In this document: in pieces, positions 44,111-52,885 of the stretch | How the letters are laid out: every line of letters begins with the position of its first letter | Numbering within the stretch: position 1 is the first letter of the stretch | NCBI RefSeq assembly: GCF_000444875.1 | Contig: NC_021985.1 | Location: 7,708,170-7,772,169 of the forward strand | Source: Streptomyces collinus Tu 365 | Lineage (GTDB): Bacteria > Actinomycetota > Actinomycetes > Streptomycetales > Streptomycetaceae | DNA: 64,000 nucleotides | Direction of reading: 5' to 3' | Notes under the pieces: generated by a model | Told to the model about the DNA's origin: nothing | The model's database searches: none | What the model saw: only the letters and a program-made list of their open reading frames with translations | Program-made: the position numbers and the translations under genes

Positions 44111-44251
44111 GTGCAGGACAACATCCACGCCACACAGGACGAGGAAGCGATCGCGCCCGGCGAGGCCGAGGCGACGGCGCAGACCGAGCTCCTCGAGATC
44201 CGTCTGCTCGACAAGATCGAGACCATCCAGAACAAGTCGATCGTCAGGTAG
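44111..44251 (+). CDS. RiPP precursor-like peptide gene
   Basis: A 46-residue peptide from GTG with GAGGGAG about 8 nt upstream. The first half is acidic, rich in Glu/Asp/Ala and without cysteine (QDEEAIAPGEAEATAQTE), like a RiPP leader. The second half (LLEIRLLDKIETIQNKSIVR) is amphipathic and basic at the end, a plausible core. It is followed by an 11-bp hairpin and then a ThiF/E1-like gene with an N-terminal recognition domain. Products, core boundary and modification are unknown; the final residue is Arg, not the Asn used by MccB. Confidence 0.7.
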   Translation: MQDNIHATQDEEAIAPGEAEATAQTELLEIRLLDKIETIQNKSIVR

Positions 44252-44260
44252 GAAAGGTTC

Positions 44261-44290
44261 GTGCCGGTGATTCCTCGGGATCACCGGCAC
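44261..44290 (+). terminator. 11-bp perfect stem-loop between precursor and ThiF gene
   Basis: GTGCCGGTGAT (44261-44271) pairs perfectly with ATCACCGGCAC (44280-44290) across an 8-nt loop. It begins 9 nt after the precursor stop, and the ThiF ribosome binding site AAGGAG follows 7 nt later. This is typical of an attenuator or RNA-stabilising hairpin that gives more precursor than enzyme transcript. Confidence 0.75.
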
Positions 44291-44313
44291 GGCTCTCAAG
44301 GAGCGTGGTGGTC

Positions 44314-45387
44314 GTGACACATCCACGGGTGAAACCCGAGCACACAGCCCATCGATTCGACGACGGAACCATCCGGATCGGCGGCGAACTGTACGGAATC
44401 GCAGCGGAGATCACCGACCCGCACGGCTGGGTCTGGGAAGCGCTGAGCCTGATGGACGGAGCCACCCCGGTCGAGCGTATCGAGGCGGAACTGGCCGCAC
44501 GGCACCCGTCGTTGGGCGACAGCGGCGCACGGGGAATGGTCAAGGCGCTGCTGGACACCGGCTACCTCGAAGACGCGGCCGGTGGACACCCCGAAGGCCT
44601 CACCGGCGATGAGACGGAGCGATACAGCCGCAACCACGCCTATTTCCGGCGTATCGACCTGCGACCGGGCAGCGACCCGTGGGCGGCGCAGCGGCGGCTC
44701 AAGAACGCGCGCGTGGGGATTCTGGGTGTCGGCGGCACGGGCAGCCACGCCGCATGGGCGCTGGCCGCCGTAGGGGTCGGCAGCCTGCACCTCGTCGATC
44801 CGGACCGCGTCGAGGTGTCCAATCTGACCCGGCAGGTACTGTACGGCGAAGCCGACCTCGGCAGGCCCAAGGCCCAGGTCGCGGTCGAGCGTCTGCGCTC
44901 GGTCAACTCGGCGGGCTCCTTCACCTGCGACATCCGGATGGTGGACACCGAGAAGGCGCTGGCAGAACTCGTCTCGGACTGCGATGTCTTCGCTCTGTGC
45001 GCCGACGAGCCGCGCAACGACCTCATCGCCAAGATGACCAACCGGGTGTGTGCCGCACAGGGCGTCCCCTGGGTGACCGCCGGATACAACGGCCCGCTGG
45101 TGACCGTCGGCGTGTACGGTCCCGCCGGTCCCTGCTTCGAATGCGTCGGTGCGGGGGAGGAGGCGAAGCTCAAGCCCGGCTGGCACCCGGACCTGGGGGG
45201 TACCGGGGTGCTCGCCCCGTCCGCGGGAATATCCGGACAGCTGATCGCCCATGAGGTGGTCTCGCTGCTCACGGGAACGGGCAGGCGCGCACCGGGGTAT
45301 GTGCGGGGCCTCAACCTGATCGCTCCCGACCAACTGGTCGACGTACGACATCCGGCGCGCCCGGAGTGCCCGCTGTGCGGTTCCTGA
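44314..45387 (+). CDS. E1/ThiF-family adenylating enzyme with N-terminal RiPP-recognition-like domain
   Basis: A 357-residue protein. Residues about 12-95 look like a PqqD/RRE-type winged helix (RIGGELYGIAAEI, DPHGWVWEALSLMDG, MVKALLDTGYLED). Residues 140-357 form a ThiF/MoeB fold: the ATP loop is GILGVGGTGS at 145-154, LVDPDRVEVSNLTRQ follows, and the structural zinc is held by Cys274/Cys277 (CFEC) and Cys352/Cys355 (CPLC). Such enzymes adenylate a carboxylate, as MccB does on its peptide. GTG starts at 44305 and 44308 are alternatives; AAGGAG favours 44308 or 44314. Confidence 0.8.
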   Translation: MTHPRVKPEHTAHRFDDGTIRIGGELYGIAAEITDPHGWVWEALSLMDGATPVERIEAELAARHPSLGDSGARGMVKALLDTGYLEDAAGGHPEGLTGDETERYSRNHAYFRRIDLRPGSDPWAAQRRLKNARVGILGVGGTGSHAAWALAAVGVGSLHLVDPDRVEVSNLTRQVLYGEADLGRPKAQVAVERLRSVNSAGSFTCDIRMVDTEKALAELVSDCDVFALCADEPRNDLIAKMTNRVCAAQGVPWVTAGYNGPLVTVGVYGPAGPCFECVGAGEEAKLKPGWHPDLGGTGVLAPSAGISGQLIAHEVVSLLTGTGRRAPGYVRGLNLIAPDQLVDVRHPARPECPLCGS

Positions 45388-45501
45388 GACCGCCCCTGCA
45401 CGGCCACGGGACGAAGGCCGCCTCCCGGTTCCGGGCCGCCGCCGAGGACGAACTCCGGCCGATGGACACCCGAGGGGTTCGTCCTCGGACGTCCGGGCCG
45501 G

Positions 45502-46302
45502 TCAGCTCAGCAGGGCGGCCGTGAAGCTCTTGCGGTGGTCCACCAGCCAGGTCTGCACGCGGTCCCAGCGTTCCCATCCACCACGCTCGGCCAACGCCTG
45601 GAGATAGACGGAGTCTCCGCCGGCGACGCGGCGGGCGACGAAGGCCCTGCAGACCGCCGTGGCCTGCTCGATGACGCCAGACAACTCGGCGCGGCCCGCG
45701 GCCGGGAGGCCGTAGCCGTCGGCAAGAATCCGCAGCCGCGCGGCCGCATCAAGCCCGGGGGGATGAAGAGCGGCCGCGGACTCGGGATCAAGCATGGGCA
45801 CCCAATAGCGGGCGGTCATGGCGATGTCCCAGAGCGCACGGCCCGGGGCCGCCAAGTCGAAATCGATCAGGGCCACGGCACGGCCGTCGCGGAAGACGAC
45901 GTTCTCCGGGCACACGTCGTTGTGGCACAGCATCGTTCCCCCCTCCGGGTCGGCGAGGTCCGAGGGCCACTCGGCACGGCTGTCCACCGCGACGGCCGCG
46001 CCGGCCTCATGCAGACGCCGCAGCAGGCTGCCCACCGATTCGAGGGCGGAACTCCCCATCGCCCAGTCCTGGAACGGCGGCAGGGCCACGTCACCGGGGA
46101 TGAACGTCAGCCGCTCACGGCCATCCGCGGTGAGACCGACAGGGGCCGGCGCCGCGTCGAAGCCATGCACCCTCAACGCACGGAGATAGGCATGCAGAGC
46201 ACGGGCGTTGCGCGGTGCCGGTCGCTCCACCGACTCACCCCGGCGGAAGACCGCCCCCGCGTTCGCCATCCCGCCGACCAGCGCCTCGCCCTCAGCCGTC
46301 AT
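45502..46302 (-). CDS. aminoglycoside phosphotransferase-family kinase
   Basis: A 266-residue APH/choline-kinase-fold protein. GGMANAGAVFRRGESVERPA is the nucleotide-binding N-lobe, MLCHNDVCPENVVFRDGRAV the catalytic loop with Asp in HNDVCPEN, and ALIDFDLAAPGRALWDIA the metal-binding aspartate. Substrates range from antibiotics to small metabolites; nothing identifies the one used here. It converges on the ThiF gene, 114 bp apart. A GTG at 46344 would add 14 residues; neither start has a clear ribosome binding site. Confidence 0.85.
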   Translation of the reverse strand: MTAEGEALVGGMANAGAVFRRGESVERPAPRNARALHAYLRALRVHGFDAAPAPVGLTADGRERLTFIPGDVALPPFQDWAMGSSALESVGSLLRRLHEAGAAVAVDSRAEWPSDLADPEGGTMLCHNDVCPENVVFRDGRAVALIDFDLAAPGRALWDIAMTARYWVPMLDPESAAALHPPGLDAAARLRILADGYGLPAAGRAELSGVIEQATAVCRAFVARRVAGGDSVYLQALAERGGWERWDRVQTWLVDHRKSFTAALLS

Positions 46303-46340
46303 GAGGAGCAAGCTATCGCCACATCGACCGACCGTGCTCT

Positions 46341-47795
46341 TCACGCATCGAAGCCGCGGCCGGCCGGCTCTGTGTGACGGCTGCGGCCGCGGCGCGCGCC
46401 GAAGTCCTCTCCCGGCGGTGACACTTTGTTCCGGCGGGCAGGGGCGGGGCGCAGCCGTATGCGGGCGTCGAGGCCGGTGCCGGGGGCGGGGTGGAGCGTG
46501 ATGGTGCCGCCGGAGGCGTCGACGAGGTGGCGGACGATCGGCAGGCCGAGGCCGGTGCCGTCGTGGTGAGAGTCGGAGGAGCGCCAGAACCGGTCGAAGG
46601 CGCGATCGCGGTCCGTGTCGTTCATGCCGGGCCCCTGGTCGATGACGTGGAGTTCGCTGCCGGGGACGCGGTGCAGGGTGATGGTGGTGCCGGGTGGGGA
46701 GACACGCAGAGCGTTGGCGAGGAGGTTGTCGATGATCTGTTCCAGGGCGCCGGGGATCGCCCACACATGGCCGGTGGGCGGGCCGGTGATGTCGAGGGTC
46801 ACGTACTGTTCGGCCGCCAGTGGCTCCCACATGGCGACACGGTCGGTGAGGACGGCGTCCAGATCGACGGGTTCGGGGGTGGTCGCGGTGTTCTCCAGCC
46901 GGGCCAGCGCGAGGAGTCCCTGCACCATACGGCCGAGGCGTTCGACCTCTCCGACGGCTTCCTCCAGGCTGCCGTGCGCGCGCGGGTCCAGGTGGGGCTC
47001 GAAGTTCTCCAGCCGCAGTCGCAGTGCGGTCAGCGGAGTCTTCAGCTGGTGGGAGGCTTCCGAGGCGAACGCCTGCTGGGACGCGAGGAGGTGCTGGAGC
47101 CGGGTCGCGGTGTGGTTGAACGACGTGGCCAGTCGGCGCAGTTCGGGCGGTCCGGTGGTGGCGTCGGGCGGGTGGGCCAGGTGCCCGTGGGCGAGTTGGG
47201 TGGTCGCGGCTTCCAGGGTGCGCAGGGGGCGGGTGATCCAGCGGGCCAGGCTGAAGGCGATCAGAGCGACCGCGGCAAGGATGCAGGCTGCGGCGAGGGC
47301 CAAGGCGCCCCAGATGCGGTGTACGCGGGTGCTGACCTGGTCCAGGGGGCACGTCAGGCGCAGGGCGCCGCGGATCGTGGTGCCGGAGGAGCCGGGCATG
47401 GTCGCGGACAGCACGTCACGGCCGGCGCCGTCCGTCGTGGTGGTGACGGTGGGCTGGTTGTTCAGGGCGCGGGCGATGTCCGGCTGATCGGCAAGGCTCC
47501 TCCCAGCGCGGCCGGCGGGATCGGAGTCGGCCAGGACGATGCCCTGTCTGTCGGTGACGACGACGTGGGCGCCGGTGCGGTTGGCGTAGTCACCGACAAC
47601 GTCCGGCAGCGCGTCGAGCCGGCCCTTTTCGATGTTCTCCTCAGCGACCTCGGCGAGCGTGGAGGCGTCGCGTTCCACGCTCTGTGAGGCACGGGAGGTC
47701 TCGCCGCGGGCGTATATGTAGCCGAGGGGGATCTCCAGCCCGGCCAGTACGAGTGCGGCCAGGGCGAGGTAGCTGAGGAGGAGGCGGCGGGTCAT
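46341..47795 (-). CDS. sensor histidine kinase
   Basis: A 484-residue membrane histidine kinase. An N-terminal transmembrane helix (LLLSYLALAALVLAGLEIPL), an extracytoplasmic region of about 135 residues and a second helix (WGALALAAACILAAVALIAF) precede a HAMP linker (ITRPLRTLEAATTQLA). The phospho-acceptor is His249 in SEASHQLKTPLTAL, with N box DNLLANALRVSP, G1 DQGPGM, F box FDRFWRS and G2 GTGLGLPIV. Its ATG overlaps the response regulator stop by 4 bp. The signal is unknown; the PepSY lipoprotein nearby may be linked. Confidence 0.93.
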   Translation of the reverse strand: MTRRLLLSYLALAALVLAGLEIPLGYIYARGETSRASQSVERDASTLAEVAEENIEKGRLDALPDVVGDYANRTGAHVVVTDRQGIVLADSDPAGRAGRSLADQPDIARALNNQPTVTTTTDGAGRDVLSATMPGSSGTTIRGALRLTCPLDQVSTRVHRIWGALALAAACILAAVALIAFSLARWITRPLRTLEAATTQLAHGHLAHPPDATTGPPELRRLATSFNHTATRLQHLLASQQAFASEASHQLKTPLTALRLRLENFEPHLDPRAHGSLEEAVGEVERLGRMVQGLLALARLENTATTPEPVDLDAVLTDRVAMWEPLAAEQYVTLDITGPPTGHVWAIPGALEQIIDNLLANALRVSPPGTTITLHRVPGSELHVIDQGPGMNDTDRDRAFDRFWRSSDSHHDGTGLGLPIVRHLVDASGGTITLHPAPGTGLDARIRLRPAPARRNKVSPPGEDFGARRGRSRHTEPAGRGFDA

Positions 47796-48526
47796 TCGGC
47801 CGCCTCTGAGGCGCCGGGTTCGCGGGGGACGGTGAGACGGAAGCCGACGCCGCGGGCGGTGGTGACCCATCCGGGGTCGCCGAGCTTGCGGCGCAGGGCG
47901 GCCACGTGCGCGTCGAGGGTTTTGGTGGGGCCGAAGAAGTGGGGGTCCCAGACCGTGTCCATGATCTGCTGCCGGGTGCACACCGTGCCCGGATCGTCGG
48001 CGAGGAAGGCGAGCAGGTCGAACTCTCGGGGCGTCAGGGCGACCTGCCGGCTGTTGAGATGGACCTCGCGGGTGCGGCGGTTGAGGGTCAGCGGCCCCAA
48101 CACCTGCGCGCCGGAGGCCGGCCGATGCGATTCGGGTGTTCGCGCGGGTCCGGTCGGCGTGAAGGCGGGGGCGCCGGCCCGGCGGGTGACGGCGCGGATG
48201 CGGGCGATCAGCTCCCGCACGCCGAAGGGCTTGGCGAGGTAGTCGTCGGCGCCGAGCTCCAGGCCGACGACACGGTCGGCCTCCTCGCCCCGCGCGGTGA
48301 TCATGATGATGGGGACGGCGGAGCGGGCCCTGAGGGTGCGGCAGACGTCCAGGCCGTCCATGTCGGGCAGACCGAGATCCAGCAGGACCAGGTCCGGCGA
48401 GGTCGCGGTGGCGGCGAGCCCGGCGGTGCCGGTGCGGACGTGGTCCACAGCGAACCCGTAGCGTCCCAGGCCCTCGGTGAGAGGGCCTGCGATTCGGTCG
48501 TCGTCTTCGATGAGCAGCAGCCGCAT
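47792..48526 (-). CDS. OmpR/PhoB-family response regulator
   Basis: A 244-residue response regulator. The acidic pocket is IEDDDRI, the phosphorylated residue Asp50 in LVLLDLGLPDMDG, and Lys is in DYLAKPFGVRE. The C-terminal winged helix contains LTPREFDLLAFL and GPTKTLDAHVAALRRKLGD, ending in RGVGFRL. A linker of about 35 residues separates the domains, longer than usual. I chose the ATG at 48526 (MRLLLIEDD). It is coupled to the histidine kinase by a 4-bp overlap, and the pair forms a complete two-component system. Confidence 0.93.
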   Translation of the reverse strand: MRLLLIEDDDRIAGPLTEGLGRYGFAVDHVRTGTAGLAATATSPDLVLLDLGLPDMDGLDVCRTLRARSAVPIIMITARGEEADRVVGLELGADDYLAKPFGVRELIARIRAVTRRAGAPAFTPTGPARTPESHRPASGAQVLGPLTLNRRTREVHLNSRQVALTPREFDLLAFLADDPGTVCTRQQIMDTVWDPHFFGPTKTLDAHVAALRRKLGDPGWVTTARGVGFRLTVPREPGASEAAE

Positions 48527-48836
48527 GGCGCCAGGCTCGCACAGCTGTGTCAGGAGAGTTGAGGGGTTCAGGGGAAGCCACCAGGGATCGGAGAAGGCGA
48601 ACGGGACGATGCGATCGTCGCCGTCCTCGCGTCCTTGCTCCTCATGTCCGTCTTCTTCCCCGGTGTTCGGGCTCACGCCGGTATCCGACGGGGAACTCGT
48701 CTGCGTGGGTGCGGCGGCGGTGCTCGTGCTGCCACCGGGCGACGCGGGGCCGGTCGTGACGTCCGGCGGAAGCGGCTGAGCGGTCGGCGACCTCGAATGA
48801 CATCGGGTCGCCCGCCCTACGGCTCGGACGTCCCCG
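48527..48836. other. intergenic stretch between lipoprotein and two-component system
   Basis: This 310-bp gap separates the PepSY lipoprotein stop from the response regulator start. It presumably holds the promoter of the two-component operon. No gene or clear hairpin is supported, although a plus-strand frame (LASLLLMSVFFPGV near 48623-48664) is briefly hydrophobic. Confidence 0.4.
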
Positions 48837-49235
48837 TCAGCCGGCGTCGGCCTCCTCGGTGCCCTCCTTCTTGGTGTCGGTGACTTTGAAGGACTTGTCG
48901 AGGTAGACCTCGATCGAGGAGCCGTCGGCCTGCTTCACCTCCACCGCGTACATGCCGGGCTTCTCCGCGTCCTCCTCGGACTTCACGACGGTGCCCGGGT
49001 ACGCGCCGAGCGCCGCGGCCTCGGCCTTCCGCTTGACCTCACCGGTCAGCGGCGGCTCCGTCCTGTCGTCGGTGTCACCGCCGGCCGCCTCGGCGCCGTC
49101 GGCGCTCTGCGCCTGCTGCTGGGTGTCAGCGGCCTTGGAACCGGAGCCGGAGTCGGATCCGCCGCAGGCGACGAGTGCCCACATCAGCACGGCAGCGGGA
49201 GCGGCGAGCACGGCACGGCGGGACAGAACACGCAT
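48837..49235 (-). CDS. PepSY-domain lipoprotein
   Basis: A 132-residue exported lipoprotein. A signal peptide (RRAVLAAPAAVLMWALVACG) ends in the lipobox LVAC at residues 21-24, and a flexible Ser/Gly/Asp-rich linker follows. A C-terminal PepSY domain (KAEAAALGAYPGTVVKSEED, then YAVEVKQADGSSIEVYLDK) ends the protein. PepSY domains inhibit proteases or sense cell-envelope conditions. It lies upstream of the response regulator/kinase pair in the same orientation, an arrangement common for PepSY genes controlled by the adjoining two-component system. Confidence 0.88.
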   Translation of the reverse strand: MRVLSRRAVLAAPAAVLMWALVACGGSDSGSGSKAADTQQQAQSADGAEAAGGDTDDRTEPPLTGEVKRKAEAAALGAYPGTVVKSEEDAEKPGMYAVEVKQADGSSIEVYLDKSFKVTDTKKEGTEEADAG

Positions 49236-49607
49236 CAGGGAGTCTCCAAACGCTGGGAAGTCTCGCGGTTTCGAAGGCGGTGGAACCGGGCCTTCGGGGG
49301 ATGACCACGACCCTAGGAACCCGTTGTTGAGAGACGGCCCAGCACATGGACAGAGGCGGACCAGCAGACCGCCAATCTTTCGCCACCCGGGCGCTGTTCA
49401 CGACAGGCAGCACCTGTCGAGCCCCGGGGAAGGCCGTCGGGGGCGGAGCCTGAACCGTCGCCGCCTCAGAGAGCGGATGAGCACCTGACGGGTCGTGTCA
49501 TCGGCGCCGGTCACCGTGAGATCGTCCCCGGCCCGCACCTCTGCCGGGAAGGTGCCTCGGTCCCGACGCCCGGGCCCTCCATCACGACCCGTCCCTGCTG
49601 ACGGGAG
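49236..49607. other. intergenic stretch upstream of the PepSY lipoprotein
   Basis: This 370-bp region holds the lipoprotein promoter and the 3' end of the MatB-like gene. On the minus strand near 49480-49590 a frame reading TFPAEVRAGDDLTVTGADD faintly recalls a class E/F sortase core, but the rest is absent, so no gene is called. Confidence 0.4.
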
Positions 49608-51812
49608 TCATCGCGGGGTGGATGCCGCGGGAGGCTCCTCCCGGGTGAGGTCGGAGGGGAGTGGCTGAGCGCCGACCGGGGGCTGCAGACTTCCGTACCG
49701 TTCCATGCGTTGCCACCGCAGGCGCGAGCCCGAGACGGCGGTGAACACGGACTGGATCACGACCAGGTACATCAGCTGTCGGTAGACGAACTGCTGCAGC
49801 GGCAGGCTCCACAGGGGGCCCGGGCGTTCGCCGTCCAGACGGAACGCGTAGAGGCCCATCAGGAGTTGCAGCAGCAGGAAGGTCAGCCACAGCCCGATGA
49901 TCCGGACCGGGTCGAGGAAGACGAGCCCGTAGAGGGCGAAGATGTCCACCGCGGGTGCGAGCAGGGGCAGCAGCACCTGGAAGAGAAGCAGGTAGATCAG
50001 GCCCCTGCGGCCCAGTTTCCCGGCGGCGCCGCGTTGTACGAGCGCGCCGCGGTGCTTCCACATCGCCTGGAGGGTGCCGTAGCACCAGCGGTAGCGCTGC
50101 CGCCACAGGGCGTTCAAAGAGGCCGGAGCCTCCGTCCATGCCTTGGCGCCCTCCTCGTACACCACGCGCCAGCCGTTCCGGCACAGGGCCATGGTGAGGT
50201 CGGTGTCCTCGGCCAGGGTGACGTCGCTGACTCCGCCGAGGTCAAGCAGCGCCCGGCGGCGGAACGCGCCGACCGCGCCGGGCACGGTCGGCATGCATTC
50301 GGCGAGGTCGAACAGGCGGCGGTCGAGATTGAACCCGACCACGTACTCGATGTGCTGCCAGCGACCCAGCAGGCCGCCACGGTTGACGACCTTGGCGTTG
50401 CCCGAGACGGCCCCCACGCGGGGGTCGGCGAAAGGCTGCACGATGGTGCGGACGGTGTCGGGTTCGAAGACCGTGTCGCCGTCGACCATGACCACCAGGT
50501 CGCAGGTGGCGGCGGCGAGCCCGCTGTTGAGGGCGGCGGGCTTGCCCGCGTTCCGCCGGCGGATCACCCGCACCGGCAGACCGAGTGCCTCCACCAGATC
50601 GGCGGTGCCGTCGGTCGACCCGTCGTCGACCACGATGATCTCGACCGGATGGTCGGATGCGAGCAGCGAACGCACGGCCGCCTCGATCCCGGCGCTCTCG
50701 TTGTAGGCGGGAACGATGACGCTGACCGGCTCGGTGACCCGTGGTCCCCAGGACCGGTCGGGTCCGCCCGCCCGCAGGCGGCGGTGCCGCCGGGCGGCTG
50801 TCAGTACGACGGCCGCGCGCAGCACGCTGATCGCGCCTGCCGCGTACATCAGCCAGCCCAGCAGCCGGACGACCCGGTCACCGCCCTGGAGGGCCCTGAC
50901 GAGGGCCAGTCCTTGCAGGTGATCGCCCAGGCCGGCGGGCTGTACGGGTGCGGCCATGCCGACCGCGTCGGAGACCGTCGCGAACCTGAAGCCCTGCGCC
51001 TTGAGGCGTGGGACCAGGGCAGCCAGCGCGGCGACGGTCTGGGAGCGGTCGCCGCCGGCGTCGTGCATGAGCAGGACCTGCCCGCCGTGCCCGTGTGGTG
51101 TCGCGTTCGCGAGGATGCGGCGCGCACCGGGGCGCTGCCAGTCCTCGGCGTCCTGGGTGGACAGCACCGTGACGTAACCCGCCGCGTCGGCCTGCTTCAG
51201 GACGGACCAGTCGGCGTCGTCCAGCGCGCCGTTCTCCGAGGAGTACGGCGGCCTGAGCAGTGCGGTGGTGACCCCCGCGGCGCCGGCCACCGCCAACTGC
51301 GTCTCACGCAACTCCAGCGAGCGTTGCCACGGGGCGAGACGGGCCAGGTCGGGATGGGTGAAGGTGTGGATGCCGATCTGGTGGCCGTCGGCGACGATAC
51401 GGCGGACCAGCTCGGGGTGGGCGACGACCTGGGTCCCGACGACGAAGAAGGTCGCGTGCACGTGGTTGCGGCGCAGCACCTCCAGGATGCGTGGCGTCCA
51501 GGTGGGGTCCGGGCCGTCGTCGAAGGTCAGCGCGATGGTGCGGGGCCGCACCCGGGCGGTGTGGGGAGAGGTGGCGGCGCCCGCGATCACGGGGCCGCCG
51601 TGGGCCACCCGGGCGGGCACCATGTCGCTCCTGCCCCGGACGCCGGTCACGGCGTCCGAGGTGATGCCGAACATGTGGTGGGTGTAGCCCTGGAGCAGCA
51701 GGGCCGTGGACAAGGTGACCGCGAACACGCTGAGCAGCAGCCAATGGGTGCGGGGTGTGATCCGGCGAGTGCGGTCGCGGCGCCGGGCGGCGCGGCGGCG
51801 GTGATGGGTCAC
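49608..51812 (-). CDS. matB: bifunctional polysaccharide deacetylase / family 2 glycosyltransferase (MatB-like)
   Basis: A 734-residue membrane protein. After a transmembrane helix (THWLLLSVFAVTLSTALLL), a NodB-type deacetylase covers about 85-280 (LTFDDGPDPTWTPRIL, GHQIGIHTFTHPDL with the HxxxH metal ligands, LRPPYS). A GT2 domain follows from about 355: SVIVPAYNESAGIEAA, IVVDDGSTDGT, VMVDGDTVFEPD, and QRYRWCYGTLQ as the Q(R/Q)xRW motif. C-terminal helices form a synthase channel. This is the MatB architecture of Streptomyces, which makes an extracellular, poly-N-acetylglucosamine-type glycan that glues pellets. It lies 15 bp after the MatA-like gene. Confidence 0.88.
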   Translation of the reverse strand: MTHHRRRAARRRDRTRRITPRTHWLLLSVFAVTLSTALLLQGYTHHMFGITSDAVTGVRGRSDMVPARVAHGGPVIAGAATSPHTARVRPRTIALTFDDGPDPTWTPRILEVLRRNHVHATFFVVGTQVVAHPELVRRIVADGHQIGIHTFTHPDLARLAPWQRSLELRETQLAVAGAAGVTTALLRPPYSSENGALDDADWSVLKQADAAGYVTVLSTQDAEDWQRPGARRILANATPHGHGGQVLLMHDAGGDRSQTVAALAALVPRLKAQGFRFATVSDAVGMAAPVQPAGLGDHLQGLALVRALQGGDRVVRLLGWLMYAAGAISVLRAAVVLTAARRHRRLRAGGPDRSWGPRVTEPVSVIVPAYNESAGIEAAVRSLLASDHPVEIIVVDDGSTDGTADLVEALGLPVRVIRRRNAGKPAALNSGLAAATCDLVVMVDGDTVFEPDTVRTIVQPFADPRVGAVSGNAKVVNRGGLLGRWQHIEYVVGFNLDRRLFDLAECMPTVPGAVGAFRRRALLDLGGVSDVTLAEDTDLTMALCRNGWRVVYEEGAKAWTEAPASLNALWRQRYRWCYGTLQAMWKHRGALVQRGAAGKLGRRGLIYLLLFQVLLPLLAPAVDIFALYGLVFLDPVRIIGLWLTFLLLQLLMGLYAFRLDGERPGPLWSLPLQQFVYRQLMYLVVIQSVFTAVSGSRLRWQRMERYGSLQPPVGAQPLPSDLTREEPPAASTPR

Positions 51813-51827
51813 GTCAGGAGCCTTGGA

Positions 51828-52670
51828 TCATCTCACGGGCTTGTGGGACGTGCCGAGCGCGCGGCCCCTGGGGGTCGGACGGGTGGGCACGGCAGGAGTG
51901 GCGGCCGGGGCCGGGGCCGAGACGGAGGTGGAAGAGGTCGGAGACGCGGCGCTGGTGGGCGCCGTGGTCGGCACGGGTGTGGCCGCGGTGGTGGCGGGGG
52001 CTGTCGGCCGTTCGGTCGGACTGGCGTTCTTCTGCGCCGCCGTGGAGCGGGAGTTCTTCCGCGCCGCAGCGGACCGCGTGCTCTCCGCGGAGTCGCCGGT
52101 ACCGGCGGAGGTGTCGGGCACGGACGCGCGTGGCGTGGAGCGGTCCGGGGAGTCCGGCTGGGGCACGAACGGGGCGCTGAGTCTGGGGCCGCCGAGCACG
52201 GCGCTGATCAGCAGGGCGACGTAGCCGCCCGCGGGGATCACCAGCAGCCGGGCCGCGCGCCGCACGCGGCGCTGGCGGCGGCCCGAGGAGTCCACGAAGA
52301 CCGGCCGCACCGAATCGCTTCCGAACGGAGTCTCCGCTCCCGGCGTGGGATCGCCGGGCGTGCCGAGTCCCGGGGCCGGCGCGGTGAGGACGTCCACGGT
52401 GAGGACGTCACCGTGGACGCCCGACACGGTCGCGGCGGCCCCGGGTCCGGCATCGTGCACGTGCGCCTCGGCGCCGTAGAGATCCGTCCCCCGTGCGTAG
52501 GCGTCGACCGCGGGGTACGTCCCCTGCGCGAGTTGCCCCGACGCCCGGGGCGTGGCGGCCATGCCGGTGGTGGTACCGCCGTCGTGCTCGCAGGCGTAGT
52601 CGTACCCGTCCCCGGCACTGTCGTACGGATCCGCGCCGTACCCTCCGCTGCTCTGGTCCGTCCACTGCAC
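51828..52670 (-). CDS. single-pass membrane protein with long Ser/Thr/Pro/Ala tail (MatA-like)
   Basis: A 280-residue protein with a cytoplasmic part rich in Gly/Tyr/Asp (SSGGYGADPYDSAGDGYDYA), one transmembrane helix near 145 (RAARLLVIPAGGYVALLISA) and a long extracellular low-complexity tail of Ser, Thr, Pro and Ala ending KPVR. The GTG at 52670 has AGAGGAG 8 nt upstream. Position and orientation directly before the MatB-like synthase match matA in the Streptomyces matAB operon, where it is needed for the same glycan; similarity is by layout more than motif. Confidence 0.75.
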   Translation of the reverse strand: MQWTDQSSGGYGADPYDSAGDGYDYACEHDGGTTTGMAATPRASGQLAQGTYPAVDAYARGTDLYGAEAHVHDAGPGAAATVSGVHGDVLTVDVLTAPAPGLGTPGDPTPGAETPFGSDSVRPVFVDSSGRRQRRVRRAARLLVIPAGGYVALLISAVLGGPRLSAPFVPQPDSPDRSTPRASVPDTSAGTGDSAESTRSAAARKNSRSTAAQKNASPTERPTAPATTAATPVPTTAPTSAASPTSSTSVSAPAPAATPAVPTRPTPRGRALGTSHKPVR

Positions 52671-52885
52671 GAGTCGTGCTCCTCTTTCTGGCCGACCGAC
52701 ACAGCCGTCCGCTTGGACAGAGCCGACGCGGCCGGAATTGTTACACCCCGGCCCCACAGAGCAGGACAATTCAGCACAAGAGGTGGATCGGTCGACGACG
52801 CGCGGGGCGAGCTCAGGGAGGAGGCCGCGGCCGGTGCTCTCGGCGGTGCCGCTCGGCGGCGCGGCGAGTCGCCCCCCAAGACACG

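Noticed and set aside
49480..49590. Minus-strand stretch faintly like a sortase core (GDDLTVTGADD)
   Set aside because: Too short, with no catalytic Cys/Arg/His and no start; not enough to call a pseudogene.
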